From assembly GCA_027063105.1 (NCBI GenBank), contig JAMOSL010000173.1:1-24086 (forward strand): a stretch of DNA of 24,086 nt, written 5' to 3'. A model generated the notes under the pieces. That model was given only the letters and a program-made list of their open reading frames with translations, was not told where the DNA came from and ran no database searches. Below are positions 7,844 through 15,402 of the stretch, piece after piece (position 1 is the first letter of the stretch; every line of letters starts with the position of its first letter). This DNA is from Campylobacteraceae bacterium. Its GTDB lineage: Bacteria > Campylobacterota > Campylobacteria > Campylobacterales > Sulfurovaceae. The translations under genes and the position numbers were made by a program.

Positions 7844-8761
7844 CTATTTACTAAATCTAAATGAACGGAGTTTTGCACTTCGGCTTCTATTATTTATCTT
7901 TAATTCTTCTTTGGTTGCTGTAATAGGTTTTCTTTTTATCATCTTTCCAATTGCATTATTTTTTCCACAACTACAGCGAATAGCATTTGAATCACATATA
8001 CAATCACTAGACCATTTTTTAAATTTATTTTTCACTAATCTATCTTCTAGTGAGTGAAAGGTAATAAGAGATACGACAGCTTCTGATGGAGTAGAATTTT
8101 CTAAAGCATCTAATAACCCTTCTATCTCTCCTAATTCATTATTGACCTCTATTCTTATAGCCTGAAACATTAAAGTAGCTGGATGGATTTTTCCACCTTT
8201 TGGAAGTACCTTTAGTGCTATTTTTGTAAGTTCAACAGCACTACTAATTGGTTTTATAGCTCTAGCTTCTAATATTATACTAGTTACCTCTCTATATAAG
8301 TTCAGCTCTCCATAATGGTTAAATATATATTCTAATTTTTCTCTTGGATATTCATTTACAACAGTATAAGCACTTAATTCAGAATTACTATCCATACGCA
8401 TATCAAGATTTGGACTACTAAAACTAAATCCTCTATCTTTTTTATCAAGTTGAAGAGATGAGACCCCAAAATCTGCCAATATAGCTTTTATTGGTTGCTC
8501 TTTAAGTGTTGGAAATATATTTGAGAATGTACCTTTATATAGAGTTTTTCTATCTGAATACTCTTTTAATCTATTTGATGAAAAATCTAAAGCTTCTTGG
8601 TCTCTATCTATACCGATTAATTTAATATTTGGATATTTTTGGAGTATAATGCTACTATGTCCTGCGTATCCTAGAGTACAATCAACGACAAAACCATCAT
8701 CTAAATTTTTAAAACTCTCTATCACTTCATCTAATAACACAGGTATATGAGGTGTCTTCAC
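7844..8761 (-). CDS. rsmH: 16S rRNA (cytosine-1402-N4)-methyltransferase RsmH (MraW)
   Basis: RsmH methylates N4 of C1402 in 16S rRNA using SAM. The protein opens with H-I-P-V-L-L-D-E-V, has the SAM motif V-D-C-T-L-G-Y-A-G-H-S, then D-F-G-V-S-S-L-Q-L-D, R-G-F-S-F, and L-D-M-R-M-D, followed by P-A-T-L-M-F-Q-A-I-R-I and I-T-F-H-S-L-E-D-R-L-V-K. All are diagnostic. The true start is a GTG at 8761 (305 residues, normal length) with aagga 5 bases upstream; a longer frame to 8863 would run through the divergent promoter and into the neighbouring gene. The ftsL-like gene follows in the same operon. Confidence 0.96.
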   Translation of the reverse strand: MKTPHIPVLLDEVIESFKNLDDGFVVDCTLGYAGHSSIILQKYPNIKLIGIDRDQEALDFSSNRLKEYSDRKTLYKGTFSNIFPTLKEQPIKAILADFGVSSLQLDKKDRGFSFSSPNLDMRMDSNSELSAYTVVNEYPREKLEYIFNHYGELNLYREVTSIILEARAIKPISSAVELTKIALKVLPKGGKIHPATLMFQAIRIEVNNELGEIEGLLDALENSTPSEAVVSLITFHSLEDRLVKNKFKKWSSDCICDSNAIRCSCGKNNAIGKMIKRKPITATKEELKINNRSRSAKLRSFRFSK

Positions 8762-8779
8762 AAAAATCCTTATTTTTAA

Positions 8780-8792
8780 TGATATAATAGCA
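8780..8792. promoter_or_regulatory. overlapping bidirectional -10 between rsmH and the aldolase homologue
   Basis: The plus strand reads TGATATAAT (8780-8788), an extended -10 for the 8818 gene. The minus strand reads TGCTATTAT (8784-8792), an extended -10 for rsmH. The two share the same AT core. Leaders would be about 20-25 bases, fitting both starts. Confidence 0.5.
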
Positions 8793-8817
8793 AAAATATA
8801 ATCAAAAAGGGTAATAG

Positions 8818-9396
8818 ATGGATTTGGATAAACATTTGATTGAAGAGATAAGGCATATATCACTATCTATGTTTAATAAAAACTTTTTTGGTGTATATCA
8901 TGGTTCTATATCTGCAAGAGTAATTAAAAATACATTTCTTATTAATAAAAAATCTATTATTCTTGATGAAGTTAATAGAGAGGCACTTATAGAATTAGAT
9001 TGTCTTCAAAAAGATTATAGATGGAATAGTGCATCTAGTGATTCAGAGATACATGAGCATATATATAGATTAATATCAAGTGCTAAATATATATCTTATA
9101 CAATGCCACCTTATGCTACTGCATATTCTTTAAAACATAGTAAAGTTTCTCCACAAGATTATTTTGGCAAAAAACTTTTAGGTGAAGTTTTGATTTATGA
9201 CCCTAAAAATTTAAATGATTGGCTTGATAGAGCTCCTTATGAGATACCTAAAGCTTTTGAGGAATATAATACTAATTTATTGTTGATTAAAGGATTTGGA
9301 GTTATTGCTTATGACCGTGATATAGTAGAGATGGCTAAAAAGATATCTATACTAGAAAATAGTTGTAGATTATTAGTATTGGGTGCTTTACTCTAA
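8818..9396 (+). CDS. class II aldolase/adducin-fold protein lacking metal ligands
   Basis: The 192-residue protein follows the class II aldolase/adducin fold: V-Y-H-G-S-I-S-A-R (family G-N-x-S-x-R) at about 26-34, S-E-I-H-E-H-I-Y-R near 76-84, P-P-Y-A-T-A-Y-S at 97-104, and a C-terminal K-G-F-G-V-I-A-Y…A-K-K-I-S-I-L-E. In true aldolases the zinc is held by H-T-H before P-Y-A-T-A and by the His of N-H-G. Here these are Y94, M96 and F160, so the metal site is gone; E77 remains. The protein is therefore probably not a working aldolase and may bind a sugar-phosphate or a partner. The start has a aaaaaggg Shine-Dalgarno 6 bases upstream. It is divergent from rsmH. Confidence 0.82.
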   Translation: MDLDKHLIEEIRHISLSMFNKNFFGVYHGSISARVIKNTFLINKKSIILDEVNREALIELDCLQKDYRWNSASSDSEIHEHIYRLISSAKYISYTMPPYATAYSLKHSKVSPQDYFGKKLLGEVLIYDPKNLNDWLDRAPYEIPKAFEEYNTNLLLIKGFGVIAYDRDIVEMAKKISILENSCRLLVLGALL

Positions 9397-9414
9397 TTAA
9401 TCAAAGTTTTGATA

Positions 9415-9423
9415 TGATATTAT
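9415..9423 (+). promoter_or_regulatory. candidate extended -10 for the Sel1-repeat gene
   Basis: TGATATTAT lies 24 bases upstream of the chosen ATG at 9448. It matches the extended -10 patterns at 6560 and 8780. A short inverted repeat (ATCAAA-GT-TTTGAT, 9400-9413) lies directly upstream of it. Confidence 0.45.
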
Positions 9424-9447
9424 CAGAAAATTTTAATGGGGTATTTT

Positions 9448-10986
9448 ATGGCACAATTAGGGCAAGTTGGGAAACGGTTACAAATTATTAAAATAGCAAT
9501 ATCTATTACAGACCAAGAGACAATAAGCATACAACACTCAAAACTTAGATTACATAAAAATGATAAGTTATTACAAAATATCTTAGTAGTATTAGATGAT
9601 GAAAATTATGCACAAGCATCTAATCTTATAAATCGTTATCTTCATGGTTCTTATGATGATGAAGTTAGTGAAGAAAAATTAGCATTATTAGAAGAACAAT
9701 CTCTTGACTTAAATAAAAAAATTGAAAATATGCGAGATGAACTATTAGTAAAAGATAAAGAGAAGAAAATAATACTCTCTAAAAAATATAAAGATATAGA
9801 AGAAGAGGAGCTTATTAATAAGTTTGGACTCTTTAGAGAGAAGGGGAGAGAGGCAGTTTATAATCCTGTAGCTAAAGATGAGATGAAGGCTATGGAGAGA
9901 GAGATAAATAAAATAGATAAAGTTATGAAATATGATAATGATATTCCATCAACAGCTGATATTATGGCCAGTTTTAATAGTATCAAAGATGATATACCTA
10001 TTAAAGCATCTATCATAGACCCTTCAATTACCTTTCCTAAGACTTTTAATAAAGAAGAAGAATTAATAGAAAATAATGGAAATGAACAATTTTATAAATC
10101 TTCCGAAGATGATTTGATTTTACCTTCAAATGTGGAAAAAGTAGAAGAGGATATTAAAAAAGAGGTAGAGGTAGAAGATATTAAAGTTAAATTTACTCCT
10201 TCATCAGATAAAATGGAAGAGGAAGATTTAATAGAAGAGGAAAAAGCACTTAAAGATGATACTGAAATTATAGAAAAAGAGATAGAATCAGAAGGAATCA
10301 TAGATGATAAAAAGAAAGGGATACTTGAACCAGCAATAGAAGACGAACATTTACAGCAACTATTTAGTCAAGATAAAATAGAAGAAGAGAAGAAAAGATT
10401 AGAAGAAGAAAAAATAGAGCAAGAGAAGGAGGAGCAAGAGAAAATAGAAAAAGGAACAAAATATGAGCCTATCTCTTATATAGACCAGAAGTTAAGAAAT
10501 ATGTTAAATCAATATCCACAAATAGAAGAGACTCCAGAGTGTTTTGAGAGTGAAGAGAGACTACTTTATAAAATTAGTTTAGAGGGATATTCAGAGAAAG
10601 ATATAGAAGATGTCGTAAAAGATATTAAAAGATTAAAAGGTGAAGGCAATATTGCAGAAGCTTCACATCTACTTTTGACTATTGCTACAACAGAATCTTT
10701 ATATGCTCAATTTACATTAGCAAGAGAGTTATATCAAGGGAATATTTTAGTACGAGATTTACCAGAAGCATTTACACAGATAAATTATTTAGCTACAGAG
10801 GATTATCCAGAAGCAGTATGTGATTTAGCACAATTCTACGAACATGGAATAGGAATCAAGCGAGATAGAAAAAGAGCATTAGGATTATATGCATATGCAG
10901 AAGATTTAGGTGTTACAAGAGCAAGAGACCATTATGATAGATTAGATGAAGAATTACAAGGTTTTTTAGGAAAGTTTTTTAATTAG
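9448..10986 (+). CDS. acidic coiled-coil protein with C-terminal Sel1-like repeats
   Basis: The 512-residue protein has no signal peptide, so it is likely cytoplasmic. Residues ~1-60 form a helical N-terminal segment. A coiled-coil follows, then a long low-complexity linker rich in E, K and D (about 200-345). The C-terminal ~110 residues carry Sel1/TPR-like helical pairs, with a clear Sel1 unit A-V-C-D-L-A-Q-F-Y-E-H-G-I-G-I-K-R-D-R-K-R-A-L preceded by a degenerate one. Sel1 repeats bind proteins. The start at 9448 was chosen because gggg lies 6 bases upstream; the ATG at 9436 has no ribosome site. It lies 49 bases before the DUF4384/caspase array on the same strand, but a linked role is only inferred. 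Confidence 0.8.
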   Translation: MAQLGQVGKRLQIIKIAISITDQETISIQHSKLRLHKNDKLLQNILVVLDDENYAQASNLINRYLHGSYDDEVSEEKLALLEEQSLDLNKKIENMRDELLVKDKEKKIILSKKYKDIEEEELINKFGLFREKGREAVYNPVAKDEMKAMEREINKIDKVMKYDNDIPSTADIMASFNSIKDDIPIKASIIDPSITFPKTFNKEEELIENNGNEQFYKSSEDDLILPSNVEKVEEDIKKEVEVEDIKVKFTPSSDKMEEEDLIEEEKALKDDTEIIEKEIESEGIIDDKKKGILEPAIEDEHLQQLFSQDKIEEEKKRLEEEKIEQEKEEQEKIEKGTKYEPISYIDQKLRNMLNQYPQIEETPECFESEERLLYKISLEGYSEKDIEDVVKDIKRLKGEGNIAEASHLLLTIATTESLYAQFTLARELYQGNILVRDLPEAFTQINYLATEDYPEAVCDLAQFYEHGIGIKRDRKRALGLYAYAEDLGVTRARDHYDRLDEELQGFLGKFFN

Positions 10987-10997
10987 AATCGATTCTA
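10984..10997. repeat. 14-base perfect palindrome overlapping the Sel1 gene stop
   Basis: TAGAATCGATTCTA is its own reverse complement, starts at the TAG stop codon, and lies just upstream of the likely promoter of the caspase array. It could be an operator for a dimeric regulator. Confidence 0.5.
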
Positions 10998-11002
10998 CAT
11001 AA

Positions 11003-11011
11003 TGTTATAGT
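11003..11011 (+). promoter_or_regulatory. candidate extended -10 for the DUF4384/caspase array
   Basis: TGTTATAGT (TG-N-TATAGT) lies about 25 bases upstream of the first DUF4384 gene and 6 bases after the palindrome at 10984-10997. This places the palindrome in the -35 region. Confidence 0.35.
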
Positions 11012-11035
11012 TTTACAAATTAAAATTAGGAGTAT

Positions 11036-11776
11036 ATGATGTTGAAAATAACATTGTCACTTGTTACAGCTGTAGTTTTAGGAGTTAGTGGAGATATTAC
11101 GGATAAATCTATTAATATTAGTATAGATGATAACCATAGTAATACTAATATCACAAAGAATATTAGAGTTGTACCTACAGCAGTAATTAATATTAATCAA
11201 AGTAGCAATCCTGACCCTATTGTTGATGAGGTAAATTATGATGCTATAGATTATGCTAGAGGTTTTAAAAATAATTATTTGGTTGGAGAGGATATTAAAG
11301 TTAAATTATTTTTAAAGATGGATAGTTATATATACTTCTGGACTATTGGAAGTGATGGTAAAGGTTATTTGATTTTACCAAATGATTTTAACACTGTAAA
11401 ACAATATAGAGCTAATATGGAGCATGTTATTCCTGAGGATAATGCGGATTATCAATTTGTATCTGATAGGGTAGGTGTTGAAGAAGTTTTTGTATTAGCA
11501 ACAAGTAAACCTATTAGTTTTAAAAGAATTCAAGGTATATTTAGTTCTAAATCAGGTGGTGTAGTTCCAACAGCATCTAGGGATAGTATTAATAGTTTTA
11601 TGAATAAAGATTTAAAAGTAATTGCTAAAGAGGAAAAATTAAATTATGATATAAGTAGTTTGCAGATTGGAGTTAGAAGTCCAGTATCTATTCCAGTACC
11701 TCAGCCAGTTCAACAACGAGAAGATATTAATATCAACTCTAATGCTCAAAAGATAAATATTAATATCAATAACTAA
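11036..11776 (+). CDS. secreted DUF4384-domain protein (copy 1)
   Basis: The 246-residue protein has a hydrophobic export signal (about residues 3-18). A DUF4384-type beta domain spans about 70-160, with Y-I-Y-F-W-T and K-G-Y-L-I-L-P-N at its core and V-F-V-L-A-T near its end. DUF4384 is of unknown function but is often found next to or fused to caspase-like proteases. A G-G-V-V-P-T-A-S motif and a C-terminal tail rich in N and I (I-N-I-N-I-N-N) follow. The Shine-Dalgarno taggag serves ATG 11036 or the tandem ATG 11039. It is a clear paralogue of the gene at 16636. It begins 3 bases before caspase 1, so the two probably work together. Confidence 0.83.
   Translation: MMLKITLSLVTAVVLGVSGDITDKSINISIDDNHSNTNITKNIRVVPTAVININQSSNPDPIVDEVNYDAIDYARGFKNNYLVGEDIKVKLFLKMDSYIYFWTIGSDGKGYLILPNDFNTVKQYRANMEHVIPEDNADYQFVSDRVGVEEVFVLATSKPISFKRIQGIFSSKSGGVVPTASRDSINSFMNKDLKVIAKEEKLNYDISSLQIGVRSPVSIPVPQPVQQREDININSNAQKINININN
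11356..11383 (+). repeat. 28-base direct repeat, copy 1
   Basis: This stretch coding for the DUF4384 core (G-K-G-Y-L-I-L-P-N) is identical to 16887-16914. It marks the duplication of the DUF4384 gene and could serve as a recombination site spanning ~5.5 kb. Confidence 0.85.
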
Positions 11777-11779
11777 TTA

Positions 11780-12970
11780 ATGAGACTGTTTATCTTTATA
11801 ACCACTCTATTTCTCTTTCTAAATGCTGAAAATAGAGTGGCATTATTAATTGGAAATAGCTCTTATCCTCAGAAAATGTTAAATAATCCAACAAAAGATG
11901 TAGATTTATTGGCTTTAAAACTTAAAGATATAGGTTTTAAAGTTTATAAAGAGAAAAATCTTACTAAGTCGGCTATGCTTAAAGCCTTGAGAGATTTTTA
12001 TAAAAAGATAGATAAAAATAGTGTGGCTATTATATATTTCTCTGGACATGGCGTAAACTCAACACTTGACAATAAAAATTATCTTATTCCTATTGGTGCT
12101 TTCTCTGCTCTTTTAAATGAATCTCAATTATCTGATTTAGCTATTAGTGATAGTTATATGCTTGGAACTACAAGTGGTGCAAAGTTTAGTATTTTACTTT
12201 TAGATGCTTGTCGTTCTAATGATTTTGCTAAGAGTAGGGGAGATAAAGGTCTAGGACAACCTAGCTCAAAATTAGCTAATGACTTTATAATATCTTATGC
12301 TACAGAGGTTGGTAAAACAGCTCAAGATGGTGTAGGAAATAGCCCTTATGCCTTGGCATTAAATAAATATCTATCCAGTAATTACTCTATTACAGATATG
12401 TTTACAAAAATTAGAAATGAAGTATCTAATAATACAAATGGAAAACAAGAACCATTCTATATATCAAGAAGTAAAGAAATATTTCATTTGGCTAAGAATC
12501 AAAAGAAATTAGATACACTATATCTTAAACCAGAAAAAAAGATAGTATATAAAGATAAAGATATTAAAGTTGAAAAAAAAATAGTTTTAGTCTATAATAA
12601 AAAGATTAAACATTTCTTCAAAAGATTATTATTTTATATAAATAGAAATGATATAAGAAGAGTTATGACTTTTTTTGATAATAGAGTTGAATATTATGGT
12701 AAAACGCTCTCTAAACGGGATATTTTGCGTGATAAAAAAAATTATTTGAAAAAATGGGATAGGTTTGATTATAAATTAAAGCATATTTATATAAGAGATA
12801 CAAATATAAAAAATATAAAAAAAGTTGATGTTCTTATAAATTTTGATGTCTCAAATAGTAGTAAACGAATTTATGGTAAATCAATGTCAACATATAAGAT
12901 AGATATAAATAAATTTAAAATTATTTATGAAAAGTCAAGAGTTATTTCAAAAAAGAAAAGAAAATATTAA
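11780..12970 (+). CDS. exported caspase-like protease 1 with NTF2-like C-terminus
   Basis: This is a peptidase C14 (caspase-fold) protein of 396 residues. A signal peptide covers about residues 1-16 (…F-L-F-L-N-A-E). The caspase domain runs about 18-235, with the catalytic His in Y-F-S-G-H-G (H90) and the catalytic Cys in L-L-D-A-C-R-S (C144). A basic linker (K-I-V-Y-K-D-K-D-I-K-V-E-K-K, ~254-268) leads to a C-terminal domain (about 275-385) with F-F-D-N-R-V-E-Y-Y-G-K and I-L-R-D-K-K-N-Y-L-K-K-W. This pattern resembles the NTF2/SnoaL-like domains found after caspases in other bacteria. The product should act in the periplasm or on the cell surface. There is no Shine-Dalgarno; it starts 3 bases after the DUF4384 stop, suggesting translational coupling. 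Confidence 0.9.
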   Translation: MRLFIFITTLFLFLNAENRVALLIGNSSYPQKMLNNPTKDVDLLALKLKDIGFKVYKEKNLTKSAMLKALRDFYKKIDKNSVAIIYFSGHGVNSTLDNKNYLIPIGAFSALLNESQLSDLAISDSYMLGTTSGAKFSILLLDACRSNDFAKSRGDKGLGQPSSKLANDFIISYATEVGKTAQDGVGNSPYALALNKYLSSNYSITDMFTKIRNEVSNNTNGKQEPFYISRSKEIFHLAKNQKKLDTLYLKPEKKIVYKDKDIKVEKKIVLVYNKKIKHFFKRLLFYINRNDIRRVMTFFDNRVEYYGKTLSKRDILRDKKNYLKKWDRFDYKLKHIYIRDTNIKNIKKVDVLINFDVSNSSKRIYGKSMSTYKIDINKFKIIYEKSRVISKKKRKY

Positions 12971-12979
12971 GGATATAAA

Positions 12980-13819
12980 ATGATAAAAATATCTATATCT
13001 CTTTTTCTGACAACAGTAATATTATTGTCAAATTGTACAGAAGAGCAAGAAGTTACTGCTACTAAACTCTGGAAAGAGAGTCAATCTCTTTTCAGCAAAG
13101 CAAAAATAAGCAGATTAAAAGAGGCAAAACGAGCTTGTGGATTACCACAGATAGAGTTAGATGCTAATATTTATATTATAGATAAAATTTTAAATAAAAA
13201 TGGTCTCTCTTTGAAGATGGTTAATAAATTAGTTGAAAAAATAGATAAACTTAGGTCATTAAATAATAATAGTCATTATATATATAAAAATGATTACGCA
13301 GGTAAACTAGATAATTTAACTAAGAGATTAGTAGTATTAAAAGTAAAATTTGAGACTAATAAAAAGAAACTTTATTTATTAAATAGTTATCTTAATAGCA
13401 ATAAAAATGATATTAAAAAAGGGTTTTCAGATGGGAAAAGTGTTCCTATATCTATTAACTTTGAAAACAATCAAGATAGTGTAATACAAAATAAGAATAT
13501 AAATATCTTGGCAAGTGCAATAAATGATATTATTTATAAGAATAGAGATAGTAAATTTACGATTACAGGTTACACAAGTGCAAAAGGAGATTCTTCATAT
13601 AATAAAAAGTTGTCGGAGAGAAGAGCAGTTAATACAAAAAAATATATTGAAAATAGATATCCTATTACGATGGGTCATATTTTAACTTTTGGGGTAGGTG
13701 AGAGCGATTTAATATGTGATAATAGTTTTTCTGAAGAGATAAATAATGGTGAGTATCAGTGTCTTAATGGAGATGAAAATGAAATATCAAGTAGAAGAGT
13801 TGAGGTAATTCAAAGATGA
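12980..13819 (+). CDS. OmpA-domain envelope protein, possible lipoprotein
   Basis: The 279-residue protein opens with a hydrophobic signal ending in L-L-S-N-C (C19). This resembles a lipobox, but Asn before the Cys is unusual, so lipidation is uncertain. A helical region (about 25-150) follows. The C-terminal ~120 residues match the OmpA/MotB peptidoglycan-binding domain: I-N-F-E-N-N-Q-D-S-V, T-I-T-G-Y-T-S-A-K-G-D…N-K-K-L-S-E-R-R-A, F-G-V-G-E-S, and S-R-R-V-E-V-I. It would tether to the cell wall in the periplasm. It lies 9 bases after caspase 1 (Shine-Dalgarno aagga) and overlaps caspase 2 as ATGA. It may anchor or scaffold the exported proteases. Confidence 0.87.
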   Translation: MIKISISLFLTTVILLSNCTEEQEVTATKLWKESQSLFSKAKISRLKEAKRACGLPQIELDANIYIIDKILNKNGLSLKMVNKLVEKIDKLRSLNNNSHYIYKNDYAGKLDNLTKRLVVLKVKFETNKKKLYLLNSYLNSNKNDIKKGFSDGKSVPISINFENNQDSVIQNKNINILASAINDIIYKNRDSKFTITGYTSAKGDSSYNKKLSERRAVNTKKYIENRYPITMGHILTFGVGESDLICDNSFSEEINNGEYQCLNGDENEISSRRVEVIQR

Positions 13820-15402
13820 AAAGAATATTATTAATTTTAATGTTATTAGCTGTAGATTTTGCTTATGCAAGTAGTCCAAAATATTATGGTGTAGTTGTTG
13901 GTTGTTGTGATAATTTCCCATATTCCAATATTAAAGGTCTTCATGCTAAAGATGATGCCGAAATTTTTTATAATGATTTATTAAATATTTATTATAAAGA
14001 TAGAGCAGATGCTGAAGATAAAGTATATCTATTGACAAATGAGAATGCTACTAAAGATAATATAAAGTCTGCACTAAAAAAAGTAACTAAAAAGGCTCAA
14101 AAAGGAGATTTCCTATATTTCTTTTTCTCTGGACATGGAAGTAGTTTATCTGATAAAAGTGTAGAGATAGCAAGTGAGTATAAGAAAAATAATTTAATGG
14201 AGATTATGGAAAATTCAGGACTTATTTTACCTTATGATTTTAACATTAAAAAAACTGCGAAAAGTGCCATTATTGGGAAAAGAGATTTAAAAATAAATGG
14301 TGGATATGGATTTAAAAATCTTGATGATAAAGGTGTTCAAGTTATTATGATAAGTGACTCTTGTTATTCAGGTAATATTTTTCGTAGTGCTTCTGATAAT
14401 ACAAATAAGTTTATACCGAGAAATAGACTTAGTGGATTATTTGATGAATTAGATAGTTTTAATGATATTAAGACAAATAAACCAGAAGATAAAGATTATA
14501 AGAAACTACTCTTCTTTAGTGCTGGAGGAACAGATAAAGCAGTTACTGAAGATAATAAGTTAGGCAGAGGTAAATTTTCTTTAATTGTTCAAAAGTGTAT
14601 GAAAATATCTGATTTAAATAGAGATAAAGATATTACAAAAAGTGAATTTAGAGAGTGTTTACGAAATGAAGACAGTGCAAATTCATTTGTTCTATATCCT
14701 GCTGATAAAAAGAATCATTCCAGTGTCGTATTTAATAATATAAAAAATATAAAAGTTTCAAATAGAGGTGAGGTTAGAATCAAGAGTAAAATAGATTTTA
14801 GTTATATTTCTAATTATATTATTATAGATAATAATATATATGATGTTGAGATAATCAAAAAAAATAAAAAGTATACGATTCTAAAATATACAGGTGAAGA
14901 GTATGCTATTGTAGACAAAGACCATTTAAAAAAATATCTTAATGCTTACCGTATATTTAAGTTAAAAGGTAAAAAGCTTCTTGATATAACTATAAAGAGT
15001 TTAGATAGTGGTAAAGAGGAGAGTGTATATTGTGATGGTGAAGATATAGTAGCAAGGATAGATAAAAAAAATAATCCTAAATATATAGTAGCTTTAACTC
15101 TTAATAGAAAAGGTCAAATAATTATATTACAACCTAATAATAGCTCAAAATCCTCTTTGAATTTTATAGAAACTGTGGTTGAAGAGCCATTTGGTATGGA
15201 TAAATTAAAGATTTTTTCTTTAGATAATAAGAAACAGTTTAATAATATAAGACAATTGACTATTAAAGATGGATATTTAGATGATTTTGGTGTAGAGAAA
15301 TTATTTAATATATTAAGTAGCGATAAAAACTTTAAAGATAAAGAGATTGATATTCAAACAATTAAAAAACATGTTAGTAAATGTAGGCTAGGAGATAAAT
15401 AA
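13816..15402 (+). CDS. exported caspase-like protease 2 with EF-hand-like loop and DUF4384-like C-terminus
   Basis: The 528-residue peptidase C14 protein has a signal peptide (about 1-19, ending D-F-A-Y-A-S-S). The caspase domain runs about 22-300, with H107 in F-F-S-G-H-G and C183 in I-S-D-S-C-Y-S-G. At residues 266-277 the sequence D-L-N-R-D-K-D-I-T-K-S-E fits an EF-hand calcium loop (ligand positions 1, 3, 5 and 12 present; Gly6 replaced by Lys). A C-terminal region (about 385-480) with Y-I-V-A-L-T-L-N-R-K-G-Q-I-I-I-L-Q-P-N resembles DUF4384. The start overlaps the OmpA-domain gene by 4 bases, and the stop overlaps the next start as TAATG, so the genes are one transcription unit. Confidence 0.9.
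   Translation: MKRILLILMLLAVDFAYASSPKYYGVVVGCCDNFPYSNIKGLHAKDDAEIFYNDLLNIYYKDRADAEDKVYLLTNENATKDNIKSALKKVTKKAQKGDFLYFFFSGHGSSLSDKSVEIASEYKKNNLMEIMENSGLILPYDFNIKKTAKSAIIGKRDLKINGGYGFKNLDDKGVQVIMISDSCYSGNIFRSASDNTNKFIPRNRLSGLFDELDSFNDIKTNKPEDKDYKKLLFFSAGGTDKAVTEDNKLGRGKFSLIVQKCMKISDLNRDKDITKSEFRECLRNEDSANSFVLYPADKKNHSSVVFNNIKNIKVSNRGEVRIKSKIDFSYISNYIIIDNNIYDVEIIKKNKKYTILKYTGEEYAIVDKDHLKKYLNAYRIFKLKGKKLLDITIKSLDSGKEESVYCDGEDIVARIDKKNNPKYIVALTLNRKGQIIILQPNNSSKSSLNFIETVVEEPFGMDKLKIFSLDNKKQFNNIRQLTIKDGYLDDFGVEKLFNILSSDKNFKDKEIDIQTIKKHVSKCRLGDK

Noticed and set aside
7767..8057. Plus-strand frame of 96 codons with hydrophobic residues
   Set aside because: It lies antisense to the ends of rsmH and the ftsL-like gene, has no ribosome-binding site, and is a shadow of their coding sequence.
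8762..8863. 34-residue N-terminal extension of RsmH
   Set aside because: It would cross the divergent promoter and overlap the 8818 gene; the GTG at 8761 has a good Shine-Dalgarno and matches the family's usual N-terminus.
11723..11769. Repeated ATATTAATATCAA at 11724 and 11757
   Set aside because: Both copies lie within the coding sequence of the DUF4384 protein and simply encode the repeated I-N-I-N tail; no array or site is apparent.
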